Shown here piece after piece: positions 7,916 through 15,531 of a stretch of 54,056 nt of DNA (position 1 is the first letter of the stretch; each line of letters begins with the position of its first letter). Where the stretch lies: the NCBI GenBank assembly GCA_964641125.1, contig CAZXMO010000014.1, forward strand, positions 1 to 54,056, in the 5' to 3' direction. The DNA is from JBKHAJ01 sp964641125. GTDB taxonomy: Bacteria > Spirochaetota > Spirochaetia > SPDA01 > CAZSGZ01. The notes under the pieces were generated by a model. That model was not told where the DNA came from. It did not search any database and saw only the letters and a program-made list of their open reading frames with translations. The position numbers and the translations under genes were made by a program.

Positions 7916-7944
7916 TTGCCCTACTTAAAGAAATTTCCTACATT
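7916..7944 (+). promoter_or_regulatory. Promoter of cvfB
   Basis: TTGCCC (7916-7921) and TACATT (7939-7944) are 17 nt apart. The predicted start is near 7951, 3-4 nt before GTG 7955. The longer open frame would begin with the TTG of this -35 box, so that upstream start is unlikely. Confidence 0.5.
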
Positions 7945-7954
7945 TGAGCCCATA

Positions 7955-8797
7955 GTGATAAAGATCGGCAGAATAAATTCCTTGAAAATAAAGCGGGTGC
8001 TCAAAAACGGATATCTCCTCGAAGGAGACCGGCACGACTTCTTTCTCTCCTCGGAGGAAGTGACGGGGAATCCGAAACCGGGGGAGACCCTCGAAGTGTT
8101 CGTTTTCGATAGGGCGAAGGGGGTCTTAGAGGTTACCGCTCAGCGGCCTCGCGCGGTGGTCGGAGATTTCGCACCCCTCCGCGTCAAGGAACGGACCCGG
8201 AACGGCATGTTCCTCTTCTGGGGGATTTACAAAGATCTCTTCGTTCCCAACCGAGAGTACGACGGTGATCTTAAGCCCGGTGACACCGCGGTGGTCCGCA
8301 TCGTCGCGGACGACCGCCTCATGCGGGTCTATGGAACGGGAAAGATCGAAAAGTACCTGGATAGCGACGTCTCCGAACTCGAGGTCAACCGGGAGGTGGA
8401 CCTCTTGATTTTCGAGGAGACCCGTTTGGGCTTCAAGGCGGTCGTGGACAATCGGTGGGGCGGACTCCTCTACCGTTCCGAGGTCTTCGAGCCTGTTGCC
8501 GTGGGATCCCGGCTGACCGGCTACGTCAAACAGGTCCGGGAGGACGGCAACCTGGATATAGCCCTGCGTCCTCAGGGGTTCAAGCCGGCATCCCGGGGCG
8601 CCCGAGAGGAGATCCTCGAGGCCCTCGAAAACGCCGGAGGATTTCTTCCCATTCACGACAAAAGCGATCCCAAACAAATTTCCGAGACCGTGGGGATGAG
8701 CAAGCGGCTCTTCAAGGCGGCCGTCGGAGGACTCTATAAGGAGAAGAAGATCACCATCGACGACGACGGAATCCGGCTTGCCCGGGAGTCCGGCTAG
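7955..8797 (+). CDS. cvfB: S1-domain RNA-binding protein, CvfB family
   Basis: A 280-residue protein with the CvfB/YitL layout: three S1-like OB folds followed by a C-terminal winged helix (about residues 215-280, with SDPKQISETVGMSKRLFKAAVGGLYK cut here as its helix-turn-helix core). The middle S1 domain has GMFLFWGIYKDLFVP. In Gram-positive bacteria this family affects virulence gene expression and RNA processing; here it is likely a general RNA-binding regulator. GTG 7955 is chosen from the promoter position and because family members begin with a similar IKIG strand. It overlaps the convergent HPF gene by 4 bp. Confidence 0.85.
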   Translation: MIKIGRINSLKIKRVLKNGYLLEGDRHDFFLSSEEVTGNPKPGETLEVFVFDRAKGVLEVTAQRPRAVVGDFAPLRVKERTRNGMFLFWGIYKDLFVPNREYDGDLKPGDTAVVRIVADDRLMRVYGTGKIEKYLDSDVSELEVNREVDLLIFEETRLGFKAVVDNRWGGLLYRSEVFEPVAVGSRLTGYVKQVREDGNLDIALRPQGFKPASRGAREEILEALENAGGFLPIHDKSDPKQISETVGMSKRLFKAAVGGLYKEKKITIDDDGIRLARESG

Positions 8798-9384
8798 GAT
8801 TCTTCCGTCTTGGCTCTGCGGACGCCGGGTTTGGCGACGACTCGAACGGTGCTTGCCTGGGGCCCCTCATCGCCGACCTCCTGCATGAAGTTGACCCCGG
8901 TGCCGACCTCGATACGGTCGAAATCACCGTGGAGAACAGAATTTCGGTGAAAATACACGTCCCTTCCTTCGATGCTCTCGATTATTCCGTAATCCTCTTC
9001 GGGGAAGATTTTCTGGACGATACCCGTCACCTGCTGCTGGGGATGGTCCTTGACCTCTCCCCTCTGCTGCTGGTTCAGCTTCTTCAGCTGTCTTTCCATA
9101 CCGTTGAAGGTGTCGGCGATGACGGTCTTCAATTCCTCGTGCATCTCTCCGTCGCCGGGTTCCCGCCGGGATACGAGCTCGTGGCCCGGGGGTACGGTCA
9201 CGTCGATACGAACCCGATAGGGACTCCCGCTTTCGAGGTGTTCCTGCGGTTTGTCCACGATGATCCGGCAGCTCGAGATATGATCACAGAAGTGGTCGAG
9301 CTTATCGACCCGAAGGCGTATGTAATCTTCGAGCTCCGGAGTCCGTTTGATTTTCTTGAATTGTAACTCTAAAGGTATCTGCAC
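8794..9384 (-). CDS. HPF/RaiA ribosome-hibernation domain fused to a cold-shock domain
   Basis: A 196-residue protein. Residues 1-105 are an HPF/RaiA (S30AE) fold that binds the 30S decoding region. Residues 118-185 form a cold-shock OB fold with GIVQKIFPEEDYGIIE and DVYFHRNSV, corresponding to the KGFGFI and VFVH RNA-binding motifs. The basic C-terminus ends in VRRAKTEES. The fusion implies coupling of ribosome inactivation to RNA binding. GTG 9384 is used because GGAGG lies 5 nt upstream. A perfect TATAAT (minus strand, 9411-9416) precedes it. Confidence 0.88.
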   Translation of the reverse strand: MQIPLELQFKKIKRTPELEDYIRLRVDKLDHFCDHISSCRIIVDKPQEHLESGSPYRVRIDVTVPPGHELVSRREPGDGEMHEELKTVIADTFNGMERQLKKLNQQQRGEVKDHPQQQVTGIVQKIFPEEDYGIIESIEGRDVYFHRNSVLHGDFDRIEVGTGVNFMQEVGDEGPQASTVRVVAKPGVRRAKTEES

Positions 9385-9410
9385 GTGACCTCCCTCGGTG
9401 TACGGTGCGT

Positions 9411-9416
9411 ATTATA
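9411..9416 (-). promoter_or_regulatory. -10 box of the HPF-CSD gene
   Basis: Perfect TATAAT on the minus strand 26 nt before the GTG start. No good -35 box is seen at 16-18 nt. Confidence 0.4.
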
Positions 9417-9537
9417 TGTTGAGATCCCCTTTGGCGAGACATCAAATTGCATAAAACTCCTCCTTCCTAGTGTATCACAAATTTACCGGTAGAGGAGGCT
9501 ATCGCAAATAATCCATTTGGGTTAATGTGGCCGGGGA

Positions 9538-10269
9538 ATGAAATACACGAAGGAATACACCGTCAACGGTTTCGAGATCGGTCCGGACTATCTCTTGAAG
9601 AGGCCCCTCGTCGCCGCCTACTTCCAGAATACCATGGCCTGCGAGTTCGACGATTTGGGTCTTGCCGCATTTCATCTCCAGGAAGAGGGCAAGTCCTGGG
9701 TCCTGACGGACATCAGAATAGATTATCACTCTCGTATGCCCCGGTGGAGATCGCGGATCACCGTGGATGTCTGGACCCGGAAAATCCACGGATTCAGGAT
9801 ATACCGGGATTTTACCGGGTACGACGCCGACGGTAATCTGATCGCCCGGGGGACGAGCAGTTGGATTGTTATCGACGAGGCCGCCCGGCGCCCGCAGAAG
9901 CCCGGGGCTATCGCGGAGAAAATCGGCATTACCGAGGAGGAGGTCTTCCCGGGCTTCCGGTTCGGTAAACTCGACCCCGCGGAATCGGGAGAACGGACCG
10001 AATGGAGCTTTACCGTTACCTCGTTCGACATCGACTTCAACAACCACATGAGTAACCTCCGCTACATTACGGCAGCTCTCGAGGCGGTCCCCTACGAGTA
10101 TCGCCTTTCACACGAGCTGCGTTCGATCATCTTAAAATACAGCGCCGAGGCCCTCTTAGGAGACGGGGTCCGGGTGGAGTGCGTGCGAAATGGTGAGAGT
10201 TTTTTCTGCCGACTCTTCAGGAAGGAGGATGGGGCCCTCCTGTGTACGGCGGTCTTCCGCTTCGATTAA
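9538..10269 (+). CDS. Acyl-ACP thioesterase (FatA/FatB-like)
   Basis: A 243-residue double-hotdog thioesterase that releases free fatty acids from acyl carrier protein. The second hotdog domain has IDFNNHMSNLRYI, matching the Asp-Asn-His catalytic set of plant and bacterial acyl-ACP thioesterases. The first has MACEFDDLG and SWVLTDIRIDYH. Bacterial versions are common in anaerobes and spirochaetes. It stands alone, convergent with the M15 peptidase gene 12 bp away. Confidence 0.88.
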   Translation: MKYTKEYTVNGFEIGPDYLLKRPLVAAYFQNTMACEFDDLGLAAFHLQEEGKSWVLTDIRIDYHSRMPRWRSRITVDVWTRKIHGFRIYRDFTGYDADGNLIARGTSSWIVIDEAARRPQKPGAIAEKIGITEEEVFPGFRFGKLDPAESGERTEWSFTVTSFDIDFNNHMSNLRYITAALEAVPYEYRLSHELRSIILKYSAEALLGDGVRVECVRNGESFFCRLFRKEDGALLCTAVFRFD

Positions 10270-10281
10270 TCCTTAGGAGTG

Positions 10282-11301
10282 TTACCGCATGCCGCTTAAG
10301 ACGAGGAGCTCGGGACGGTACTCGAAGTGAATGCTGTCGAAGTAGAACCACTTCCCCCCCCAGATAAAGCCGTGATTCTCGAAGGCCTCGATAACCTGCC
10401 GGGGCGGACTGAACCGGTCTTCGTAGGGGACGGCGTACCACTCCTCGAAATGGTGCAATGTCCACCGCCAGTAGACCTGCTTTCCCCCGTAGCTGCGGGG
10501 CAGGAGGTCGAGGGCGGTCCCGTAGGAGTGGAAGCTTAAAGAAGCGGTCCCCGAGATGCGTCTCCAGCTGTAACCTTCCAGCTGGGCGAGGGAGTCGATG
10601 AACCGTCGGACCTCCGAGCTCGTCCGCGCGGCGGTGTAAATCGCCTCTTCCACGTCGGCTAAATCTTCGAGGAGGTCTCGGTGGATCTGGGTCTTGAGGC
10701 CCAAGAAGTAGGTGGTTTTGACCTTATTCCAGCTCGTCTCCCGATCGTGGAGCTCCCAAAGGGCGTTGAAGAGTCCCGGGTGACGAGTGGGGGGATTGGC
10801 CTCCCTGCTTTCGAGACGGGCTTTTAGTTCTTTTTTCTTCTCCCCGGAGAGGACCCTCAAGGGGGGAAGCTCTTTGGGATACCGGTAGAAGGGATGGCGG
10901 GAGTAGTTCCTCCAATCTGTTCTGATCTCTTCGGGAAGGAGTCTCCCCTCCGCCCAGTAGAACCACTTTCCGTCTATGCGAAGGGCCCAGTCGCCGTTTC
11001 TATATCCGGTTTCCTCGATCCGGTCCGGATAAGCTTCACCGAAGGCTTCGAATATCTCTTGTCCGGTCAATTCCCTAGGCGGTTCCGACTCGGGCTCTTG
11101 CTCCGGTTTCTCTCCCGACAAACGGGGACGGGAATCTTCGGTACCCCGGACCGGGTTATGGGGTATGGTATGAGCGCATTGGACGGAGACCGCCAAACCC
11201 GCAAGAAGGAGCAGGGTCCGCCGTACCGACCGCCGTACCGGATACTTCAAAAAAGACTTAAAATGGGTAAAATCGAGCATCCTCAAGCGGCATATATACA
11301 C
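10282..11301 (-). CDS. Exported M15-family (VanY-like) peptidase
   Basis: The protein has a positively charged N-terminus and a hydrophobic segment (about residues 27-42), so it is exported; a possible but poor lipobox (SVQC) follows. The C-terminal domain has the M15 zinc signature SFHSYGTALDLLP (His and Asp ligands) and DSIHFEYRPEL (catalytic Glu region and last His ligand). It likely cleaves peptidoglycan cross-links or stem peptides in the periplasm. A Pro/Glu-rich linker joins the two. Start is uncertain: GTG 11301 overlaps a GGGAAGGGAG ribosome site, while ATG 11280 lies 20 nt from it. Confidence 0.8.
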   Translation of the reverse strand: MYICRLRMLDFTHFKSFLKYPVRRSVRRTLLLLAGLAVSVQCAHTIPHNPVRGTEDSRPRLSGEKPEQEPESEPPRELTGQEIFEAFGEAYPDRIEETGYRNGDWALRIDGKWFYWAEGRLLPEEIRTDWRNYSRHPFYRYPKELPPLRVLSGEKKKELKARLESREANPPTRHPGLFNALWELHDRETSWNKVKTTYFLGLKTQIHRDLLEDLADVEEAIYTAARTSSEVRRFIDSLAQLEGYSWRRISGTASLSFHSYGTALDLLPRSYGGKQVYWRWTLHHFEEWYAVPYEDRFSPPRQVIEAFENHGFIWGGKWFYFDSIHFEYRPELLVLSGMR

Positions 11302-11343
11302 TCCCTTCCCAAAAAAGGCAAGGGGAACTAAGCAATAATCGGA

Positions 11344-11372
11344 TTGCTTCCCGGTTTTGAAAGGGTTATTCT
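11344..11372 (+). promoter_or_regulatory. Promoter of the Ada-like gene
   Basis: TTGCTT (11344-11349) and TATTCT (11367-11372) are 17 nt apart; ATG 11381 is 8 nt past the -10 box, so the transcript is predicted to be leaderless. Confidence 0.6.
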
Positions 11373-11380
11373 TGTGTGCA

Positions 11381-12298
11381 ATGAACGAGATAGATCGGTA
11401 CCGGGCCGTGGAAAGGGCCTTAATCTTTATTGATCAAAACACGTCCCGGAGTGTAAGCCTCGGGGAGGTAGCACGCCATGTGGGTTTGTCGGAATTCCAC
11501 TTTCACCGGCTGTTTTCCCGGTGGGCGGGCACCACCCCCGACAGGTTCTTTCGATACCTCAAGAAGGAGTATTTGAAGAAGCTCCTTGCCGCGTCGGAGG
11601 AATCGCTTCTGCATACGGCCTACAGGGGGGGACTCTCGAATCCTTCGAGACTCCACGATCTCTTTGTCACCTACGAGGCGATGACTCCGGGGCAGCTCAG
11701 GTCCCGCGGAGAGGGTGTGGAGGTACGCTGCGGGATACATCCGAGTCCCTACGGTATGTGTTTTATCGCCGTAACCGACAGGGGTATTTTGGAGATGCGT
11801 TTCCTAGAGGATAAATCCGATAAGGATGAGTCGAGATCGGAGGTACCGAATCCGGCGGCTGAGCTCGAAAAGGAGTTTCCGAATTCGGTGTTTATTCCGG
11901 ATCCGGAGATGACGGCCGGTCTCGTAGAGCGGGTTTTTACCATCCGCGATTCCGGGAGCCGGTCCTGCTTCGGGGAGAAGCCGCTTCATCTCCTGATTCG
12001 GGGAACGAATTTTCAGATTAAGGTGTGGGAGGCGCTTCTTAGGATACCTCCTGGGAGGATCGTCTCCTACGGAACCGTTGCGCGACTCTTAGGAGTTCCC
12101 GGTTCGTCCCGGGCGGTGGGAAGAGCTGTCGGAGAGAACAAGATAGCGTATCTCATCCCCTGCCACCGGGTAATTCGAAGGATCGGGGCAGCCGGAGAGT
12201 ACCGCTGGGGGAAGTACCGAAAGCGGGCGATTCTCGGTCGTGAGATCGCCTGCGAGATTACGGACGATGAGGAGACGGTTCGAGAAAACGGCACCTAG
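11381..12298 (+). CDS. AraC-domain / O6-alkylguanine-DNA alkyltransferase (Ada-like, no N-terminal domain)
   Basis: A 305-residue fusion. Residues 10-110 are an AraC-type DNA-binding domain (VSLGEVARHVGLSEFHFHRLF, here cut for brevity to its helix-turn-helix). Residues about 120-290 are an O6-methylguanine-DNA methyltransferase with the PCHRVI active-site cysteine, a GxVxSYGxVA recognition helix and SSRAVGRAV. The N-terminal methyl-phosphotriester (AdaA) zinc domain of E. coli Ada is absent, so sensing would have to rely on the alkyltransferase cysteine. It repairs alkylated DNA and may regulate genes. Confidence 0.9.
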   Translation: MNEIDRYRAVERALIFIDQNTSRSVSLGEVARHVGLSEFHFHRLFSRWAGTTPDRFFRYLKKEYLKKLLAASEESLLHTAYRGGLSNPSRLHDLFVTYEAMTPGQLRSRGEGVEVRCGIHPSPYGMCFIAVTDRGILEMRFLEDKSDKDESRSEVPNPAAELEKEFPNSVFIPDPEMTAGLVERVFTIRDSGSRSCFGEKPLHLLIRGTNFQIKVWEALLRIPPGRIVSYGTVARLLGVPGSSRAVGRAVGENKIAYLIPCHRVIRRIGAAGEYRWGKYRKRAILGREIACEITDDEETVRENGT

Positions 12299-12346
12299 AC
12301 CGTTCCTCCTCCGCCTCCTCGATCGAGCCTGTCGATGAGATTCGTA

Positions 12347-12616
12347 TTAGTAGGAATCCCGTCGGGGTTTCCGGTCGTTGGCCTCGTTGACCCTCAAAGA
12401 CCGTCCATCGAATTCCTGGTTATTCAGAGCGTTTATAGCCTGTTCCGCGGCTTCGCTGGTTCCCATCTCGACAAATCCAAAACCTCTCGAGCGATCGGTT
12501 TCCCGGTCGGTGATGATCTTGACGCTGACCACGTCGCCGTACTGGAGGAAGAGATCTTCCAGCTGATTCTCGGTGGTCGAAAAGTTGAGGTTTCCTACGT
12601 AAATTTTACTAGCCAT
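12347..12616 (-). CDS. RRM-type RNA-binding protein
   Basis: An 89-residue single RRM protein with RNP2 KIYVGNL (4-10) and RNP1 RGFGFVEM (44-51), and a short basic tail (RKPRRDSY). Bacterial one-RRM proteins of this type (cyanobacterial Rbp family) are often cold-induced RNA chaperones. AAAGGAT precedes the ATG. The proposed promoter lies ~165 nt upstream, so the mRNA has a long leader with a hairpin, resembling cold-shock mRNAs. Confidence 0.92.
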   Translation of the reverse strand: MASKIYVGNLNFSTTENQLEDLFLQYGDVVSVKIITDRETDRSRGFGFVEMGTSEAAEQAINALNNQEFDGRSLRVNEANDRKPRRDSY

Positions 12617-12635
12617 AATAAATCCTTTAATTTTT

Positions 12636-12651
12636 TACGGGTTTCCCCGTA
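12636..12651 (-). promoter_or_regulatory. GAAA-loop hairpin in the RRM gene leader
   Basis: Minus strand TACGGG-GAAA-CCCGTA folds into a 6-bp stem with a GAAA tetraloop directly upstream of the ribosome-binding site of the RRM gene. It may affect translation or stability. Confidence 0.4.
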
Positions 12652-12790
12652 TAGTTTTTCTGTAGCAACATACGGAATTGAGCAGTATCATATTCAGGAT
12701 CTGTTCAGGACTTTTTCACTGATGGTTGGGTGAGATAGACCGTGGAAAGACAGAACATATAACATACAACGTAACCGTAACTGCGAGAGC

Positions 12791-12821
12791 ATACTACCAC
12801 GACTTAGCCGTATAGTGTCAA
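12791..12821 (-). promoter_or_regulatory. Possible promoter of the RRM gene
   Basis: Perfect TTGACA (12816-12821) and an extended -10 TGGTAGTAT (12791-12799) on the minus strand, separated by 19 nt, which is longer than usual. It would give a leader of about 165 nt. Confidence 0.4.
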
Positions 12822-12825
12822 GTGG

Positions 12826-12851
12826 GTGTAAAAAAAATGTGTAAAAAAAAT
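12826..12851 (-). repeat. 13-bp tandem repeat giving two T-runs downstream of slyD
   Basis: GTGTAAAAAAAAT occurs twice in perfect tandem. On the minus strand this yields two runs of eight T, 38-63 nt after the slyD stop, so it may serve as its terminator tail. The same 13-mer appears once more, on the minus strand at 47845-47857 upstream of aceE. Confidence 0.5.
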
Positions 12852-12888
12852 CGAATTATCGGTCTTCCGCCGGAGATGCGGCCGCGCC

Positions 12889-13353
12889 TTAATGGGCGTG
12901 ACCGTGTTCGAGCTCTTCGGGGGTCGCCTCCCGGACGTCGGTAATTTCGACATCGAAGTGGAGGGTCTGTCCGGCCAAGGGATGATTGGCGTCGAGGGTT
13001 ACCGTTTCATCCGCTATATCCTTGACGGTGAGGATCTGGGCGCTTCCGTCGGACTTGGTCGCCTGGACCTGCATCCCTTCGTTGATTTCGGCTCCCTCTT
13101 CAAAATTATCTTTAGATACCTCGACGATGAGCTGATCGTTATACTCGCCGTACCCTTCTTCGGGGTCGACGGTTACCTTTAGATCGTCACCGGGGGTCTT
13201 TCCCTCGAGGGCCTTCTCGAGACCGGGGATAATCGCGCCGGACCCGTAGATGAAGGCCAGAGGCTCCCGTCCTTCGGAGGTATCGAGGACCTGTCCCTGT
13301 TCGTCTTTCAAGGTATAATCGATGCTTACTACCTTGTCTTTATTTACCTGCAT
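12889..13353 (-). CDS. slyD: SlyD-type FKBP peptidyl-prolyl isomerase
   Basis: A 154-residue cytosolic FKBP with an inserted-in-flap chaperone domain (about residues 72-128), as in SlyD. The FKBP part has VVSIDYTLKDEQGQVLDTS, PLAFIYGSGAIIPGLEKAL (shown in part) and the NHPLAGQTLHFDVE strand. The C-terminus, HGHAH, is a much shortened version of the nickel-binding His-rich tail of E. coli SlyD. It accelerates prolyl isomerisation during folding. GAGGTAG lies upstream of the ATG. Confidence 0.93.
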   Translation of the reverse strand: MQVNKDKVVSIDYTLKDEQGQVLDTSEGREPLAFIYGSGAIIPGLEKALEGKTPGDDLKVTVDPEEGYGEYNDQLIVEVSKDNFEEGAEINEGMQVQATKSDGSAQILTVKDIADETVTLDANHPLAGQTLHFDVEITDVREATPEELEHGHAH

Positions 13354-13459
13354 GTTTCACTACCTCTTTTTTTGAGTTTTTCCGGCCGGCGGCCGGGTTT
13401 TACGTTTAAGGTACTAGCATGGGATGCGAAAAGAAAGGGTAAATCGGGAAAAATTTGGA

Positions 13460-13483
13460 AGTCCCGCCGGATGGGGCGGGACT
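13460..13483 (-). terminator. Terminator of the riboflavin operon
   Basis: Inverted repeat AGTCCCGCC/GGCGGGACT (9 bp, 6-nt loop) just after the ribH stop, followed on the minus strand by a short AAATTTTT tract. Confidence 0.65.
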
Positions 13484-13499
13484 CCCCCCTCGATGTGTA

Positions 13500-13988
13500 T
13501 CAGGAAGTCTTTCGGATGAGGTCGGCCATCTCGATTGCCGTCAGCGCGGCATCCCATCCCTTGTTCCCGGCCTTGACCCCGGCGCGTTCGACCGCCTGCT
13601 CGGTGTTTTCCGTAGTGATGACTCCGAATACGATCGGTACGTCCGTTTCCATGGACGCCGCGGCGATCCCCTTCGCCGATTCCGCGGCGACGTAGTCGAA
13701 GTGGGGAGTACCCCCTCGGATCACCGCTCCCAGGCAGATGACGGCATCGTACGAGCCGGATCGGGCGAGTCTGCGGGCCAGGAGCGGTATCTCCCACGAC
13801 CCCGGTACCCGGACGAGGGTAATCGCTTCCTCCTCGGTTCCGTGTCTCTTCAGACAATCGAGCGCCCCGGTCAGAAGGGCTTCGGTAATAAATGAATTGA
13901 AACGCCCAAGAATAATAGCAAAGCGGCCGTTTTCTCCGTTCAAGTGTCCCTCTATGGTTTTTATTCGATTCATTTGTATTTGATCCAT
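13500..13988 (-). CDS. ribH: 6,7-dimethyl-8-ribityllumazine synthase
   Basis: A 162-residue canonical lumazine synthase that condenses 5-amino-6-ribitylaminouracil with 3,4-dihydroxy-2-butanone-4-phosphate. All usual motifs are present: GRFNSFIT, VRVPGSWEIP, GAVIRGGTPHFDYV with the catalytic His, and RAGVKAGNKG for phosphate binding. It is the last gene of the ribD-ribE-ribBA-ribH operon, and TTAGGAGAA precedes the ATG. This is presumably the active enzyme, in contrast to the paralogue at 5159-5632. Confidence 0.96.
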   Translation of the reverse strand: MDQIQMNRIKTIEGHLNGENGRFAIILGRFNSFITEALLTGALDCLKRHGTEEEAITLVRVPGSWEIPLLARRLARSGSYDAVICLGAVIRGGTPHFDYVAAESAKGIAAASMETDVPIVFGVITTENTEQAVERAGVKAGNKGWDAALTAIEMADLIRKTS

Positions 13989-13997
13989 AATTTTCTC

Positions 13998-14413
13998 CTA
14001 AGAATTTGCAGCCGCCGGCTCACATCTGCCGAAGAAGTGGCCCATTCGGTGCGTTTTGGCTGCAATATAATTTTCATTCTCCGGACACCGTCCGGCGTAT
14101 AGTCCTATCCTCTCGGCTCGAATTCCTGAGCAGAGGACCGCTTCGTATTTATCGGGGTTATTCGTCAAGAGGCGTACATCGGTAAGCTCGAGCTCGCGGA
14201 GAACCGCGGTTGCGGCGGCATAGCTCCGTTCATCAGGTCTATGTCCCAGCTCGAGGTTCGCGTCGACGGTATCCAAACCGTTGTCCTGAAGGACATAGGA
14301 GCGGAACTTATTCACCAAACCGATTCCTCTGCCCTCCTGCCTGAGATAGACCACGACACCCGGTTCCCGGCCGATCGCTTCGAGGGCCGCATCGAGCTGC
14401 GCCCCGCAGTCGC
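13998..14413 (-). CDS. ribBA: GTP cyclohydrolase II half of RibBA (3' part, broken at gap)
   Basis: C-terminal portion of GTP cyclohydrolase II, which opens GTP in the first step of riboflavin synthesis. Visible are the zinc-ligand CDCG at the gap edge, YLRQEGRGIGL, LELGHRPDERSY, LLTNNPDKYEAL-like and the KTHRMGHF end. The first ~65 residues with the first zinc cysteine are missing. It is in a different frame from the RibB half, across the gap at 14414-14513, so the gene is not readable as assembled. Confidence 0.88.
14379..14413 (+). repeat. 35-bp direct repeat, copy left of the gap
   Basis: Identical to 14514-14548 on the other side of the N run. It looks like the shared end of two contigs. 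Confidence 0.95.
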
Positions 14414-14513
14414 NNNNNNNNNNNNNNNNNNNNNNNNNNNNNNNNNNNNNNNNNNNNNNNNNNNNNNNNNNNNNNNNNNNNNNNNNNNNNNNNNNNNNNN
14501 NNNNNNNNNNNNN
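14414..14513. other. Scaffold gap (100 N) inside ribBA
   Basis: Exactly 100 N with the same 35 bp on both sides. Simply joining the contigs would leave RibB truncated near its GISAA motif and joined out of frame to the GTP cyclohydrolase CDCG motif, so around 0.5 kb of ribBA appears to be absent. Confidence 0.97.
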
Positions 14514-14548
14514 TTCGAGGGCCGCATCGAGCTGCGCCCCGCAGTCGC
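14514..14548 (+). repeat. 35-bp direct repeat, copy right of the gap
   Basis: Exact copy of 14379-14413. Confidence 0.95.
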
Positions 14549-14887
14549 AGCGGAAATGCCGCTCGTTACACCATGCTTCGCGTCGACGCTTACCGTAAAT
14601 GCGGTATCATGCAGGGCCGTATTGTCCGCCGCCTGAGGAGGCAGCGATAGATTACGCGCCTGTTCCGACGTTATGGTTTGACAGATGAGTCCCCTTCCTT
14701 CGCCGGCCATAAAATTGACCGCTTCGGAATTAACGTATTCCGCCGCCATGAGCAGGTCGGCCTCGTTTTCCCGCCCGAGATCGTCGACAACGAGCACCAT
14801 GCCTCCCCCGGCGATCCGTTCGAGGGCGGCCTCGACTCTTTCGAAAGCCGCCTTAGTCTGCGGCCTGATGTTCCCTGGTTCATTCAT
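14514..14887 (-). CDS. ribBA: DHBP synthase half of RibBA (5' part, broken at gap)
   Basis: N-terminal part of 3,4-dihydroxy-2-butanone-4-phosphate synthase, which makes the four-carbon unit for lumazine synthase from ribulose-5-phosphate. It shows VVDDLGRENEADL (acidic metal/substrate loop), FMAGEGRGLIC and VSVDAKHGVTSGISAA. After GISAA (about residue 114) the sequence switches into cyclohydrolase DNA in the wrong frame. ATG 14887 overlaps the ribE stop (ATGA), with GGAGG upstream, so translation is coupled. Confidence 0.88.
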
Positions 14888-15531
14888 TTTTTTCCTCCGT
14901 ATCCCCATTGGATAAGATTGTCCGCGGTCAGCCTTCCGGCGGAGCAGCCGGGAAAGAGACGCTCTATGTACTTGGCGATCATGTCGACTTCGATATTGAC
15001 CGCGTCGCCTCTCGTCCGCACCTCGAGGCTCGTCCTTTTCCACGTCTCCGGTATGATGTTGATTACGATTCCCGTGGGGGTGAGCTCGGCAATGGTGAGA
15101 CTCACTCCGCTGATTGCGACCGATCCCTGTGATATGCAGTACCGCAGGAGTGATTCGGGCAGCTTAACCGTGAGATATACATTCTCTCCGGTCCGCCTGA
15201 ACGATTCGATCGTACCGGTACCGTCGACGTGCCCTTGTACGAGGTGCCCCCCCAGCCTGTCGGATGGACGGACCGCCCGCTCGAGATTTACCCGGCTGCC
15301 GGGGCCGAGGGAGCCGAGGGTGGTTTTCTTGAGGGTCTCAGCGAGGGTGTCTACGGTAAAACCTCCTTTTACCAGGCTGACCACCGTTTGACATGCCCCT
15401 TCGATGGAGACCGAATCTCCCAAGCTCAGATCGTCCAGGATGGAGACGCATTCGATTTCCAGCCGGAGACTCCCCGTGTTCCTCCCGACCGACCGGACCT
15501 TTCCGGTCTCTTCAACGAGTCCCGTAAACAT
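14884..15531 (-). CDS. ribE: Riboflavin synthase alpha chain
   Basis: A 215-residue enzyme made of two tandem lumazine-binding barrels. It starts MFTGLVEETG and carries GGHLVQGHVDGTG at the start of the second barrel. It dismutates two 6,7-dimethyl-8-ribityllumazine molecules into riboflavin. The first barrel reads SIEGACQTVV where most relatives have a VNGVCLTV motif, a mild variation. It overlaps ribD by 20 nt and ribBA by 4 nt. Confidence 0.95.
   Translation of the reverse strand: MFTGLVEETGKVRSVGRNTGSLRLEIECVSILDDLSLGDSVSIEGACQTVVSLVKGGFTVDTLAETLKKTTLGSLGPGSRVNLERAVRPSDRLGGHLVQGHVDGTGTIESFRRTGENVYLTVKLPESLLRYCISQGSVAISGVSLTIAELTPTGIVINIIPETWKRTSLEVRTRGDAVNIEVDMIAKYIERLFPGCSAGRLTADNLIQWGYGGKK

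Noticed and set aside
12660..12700. GCAAC...GTATCA resembling the ECF-like motif
   Set aside because: Spacing is 2 nt shorter than in the three good copies and it points at no gene.
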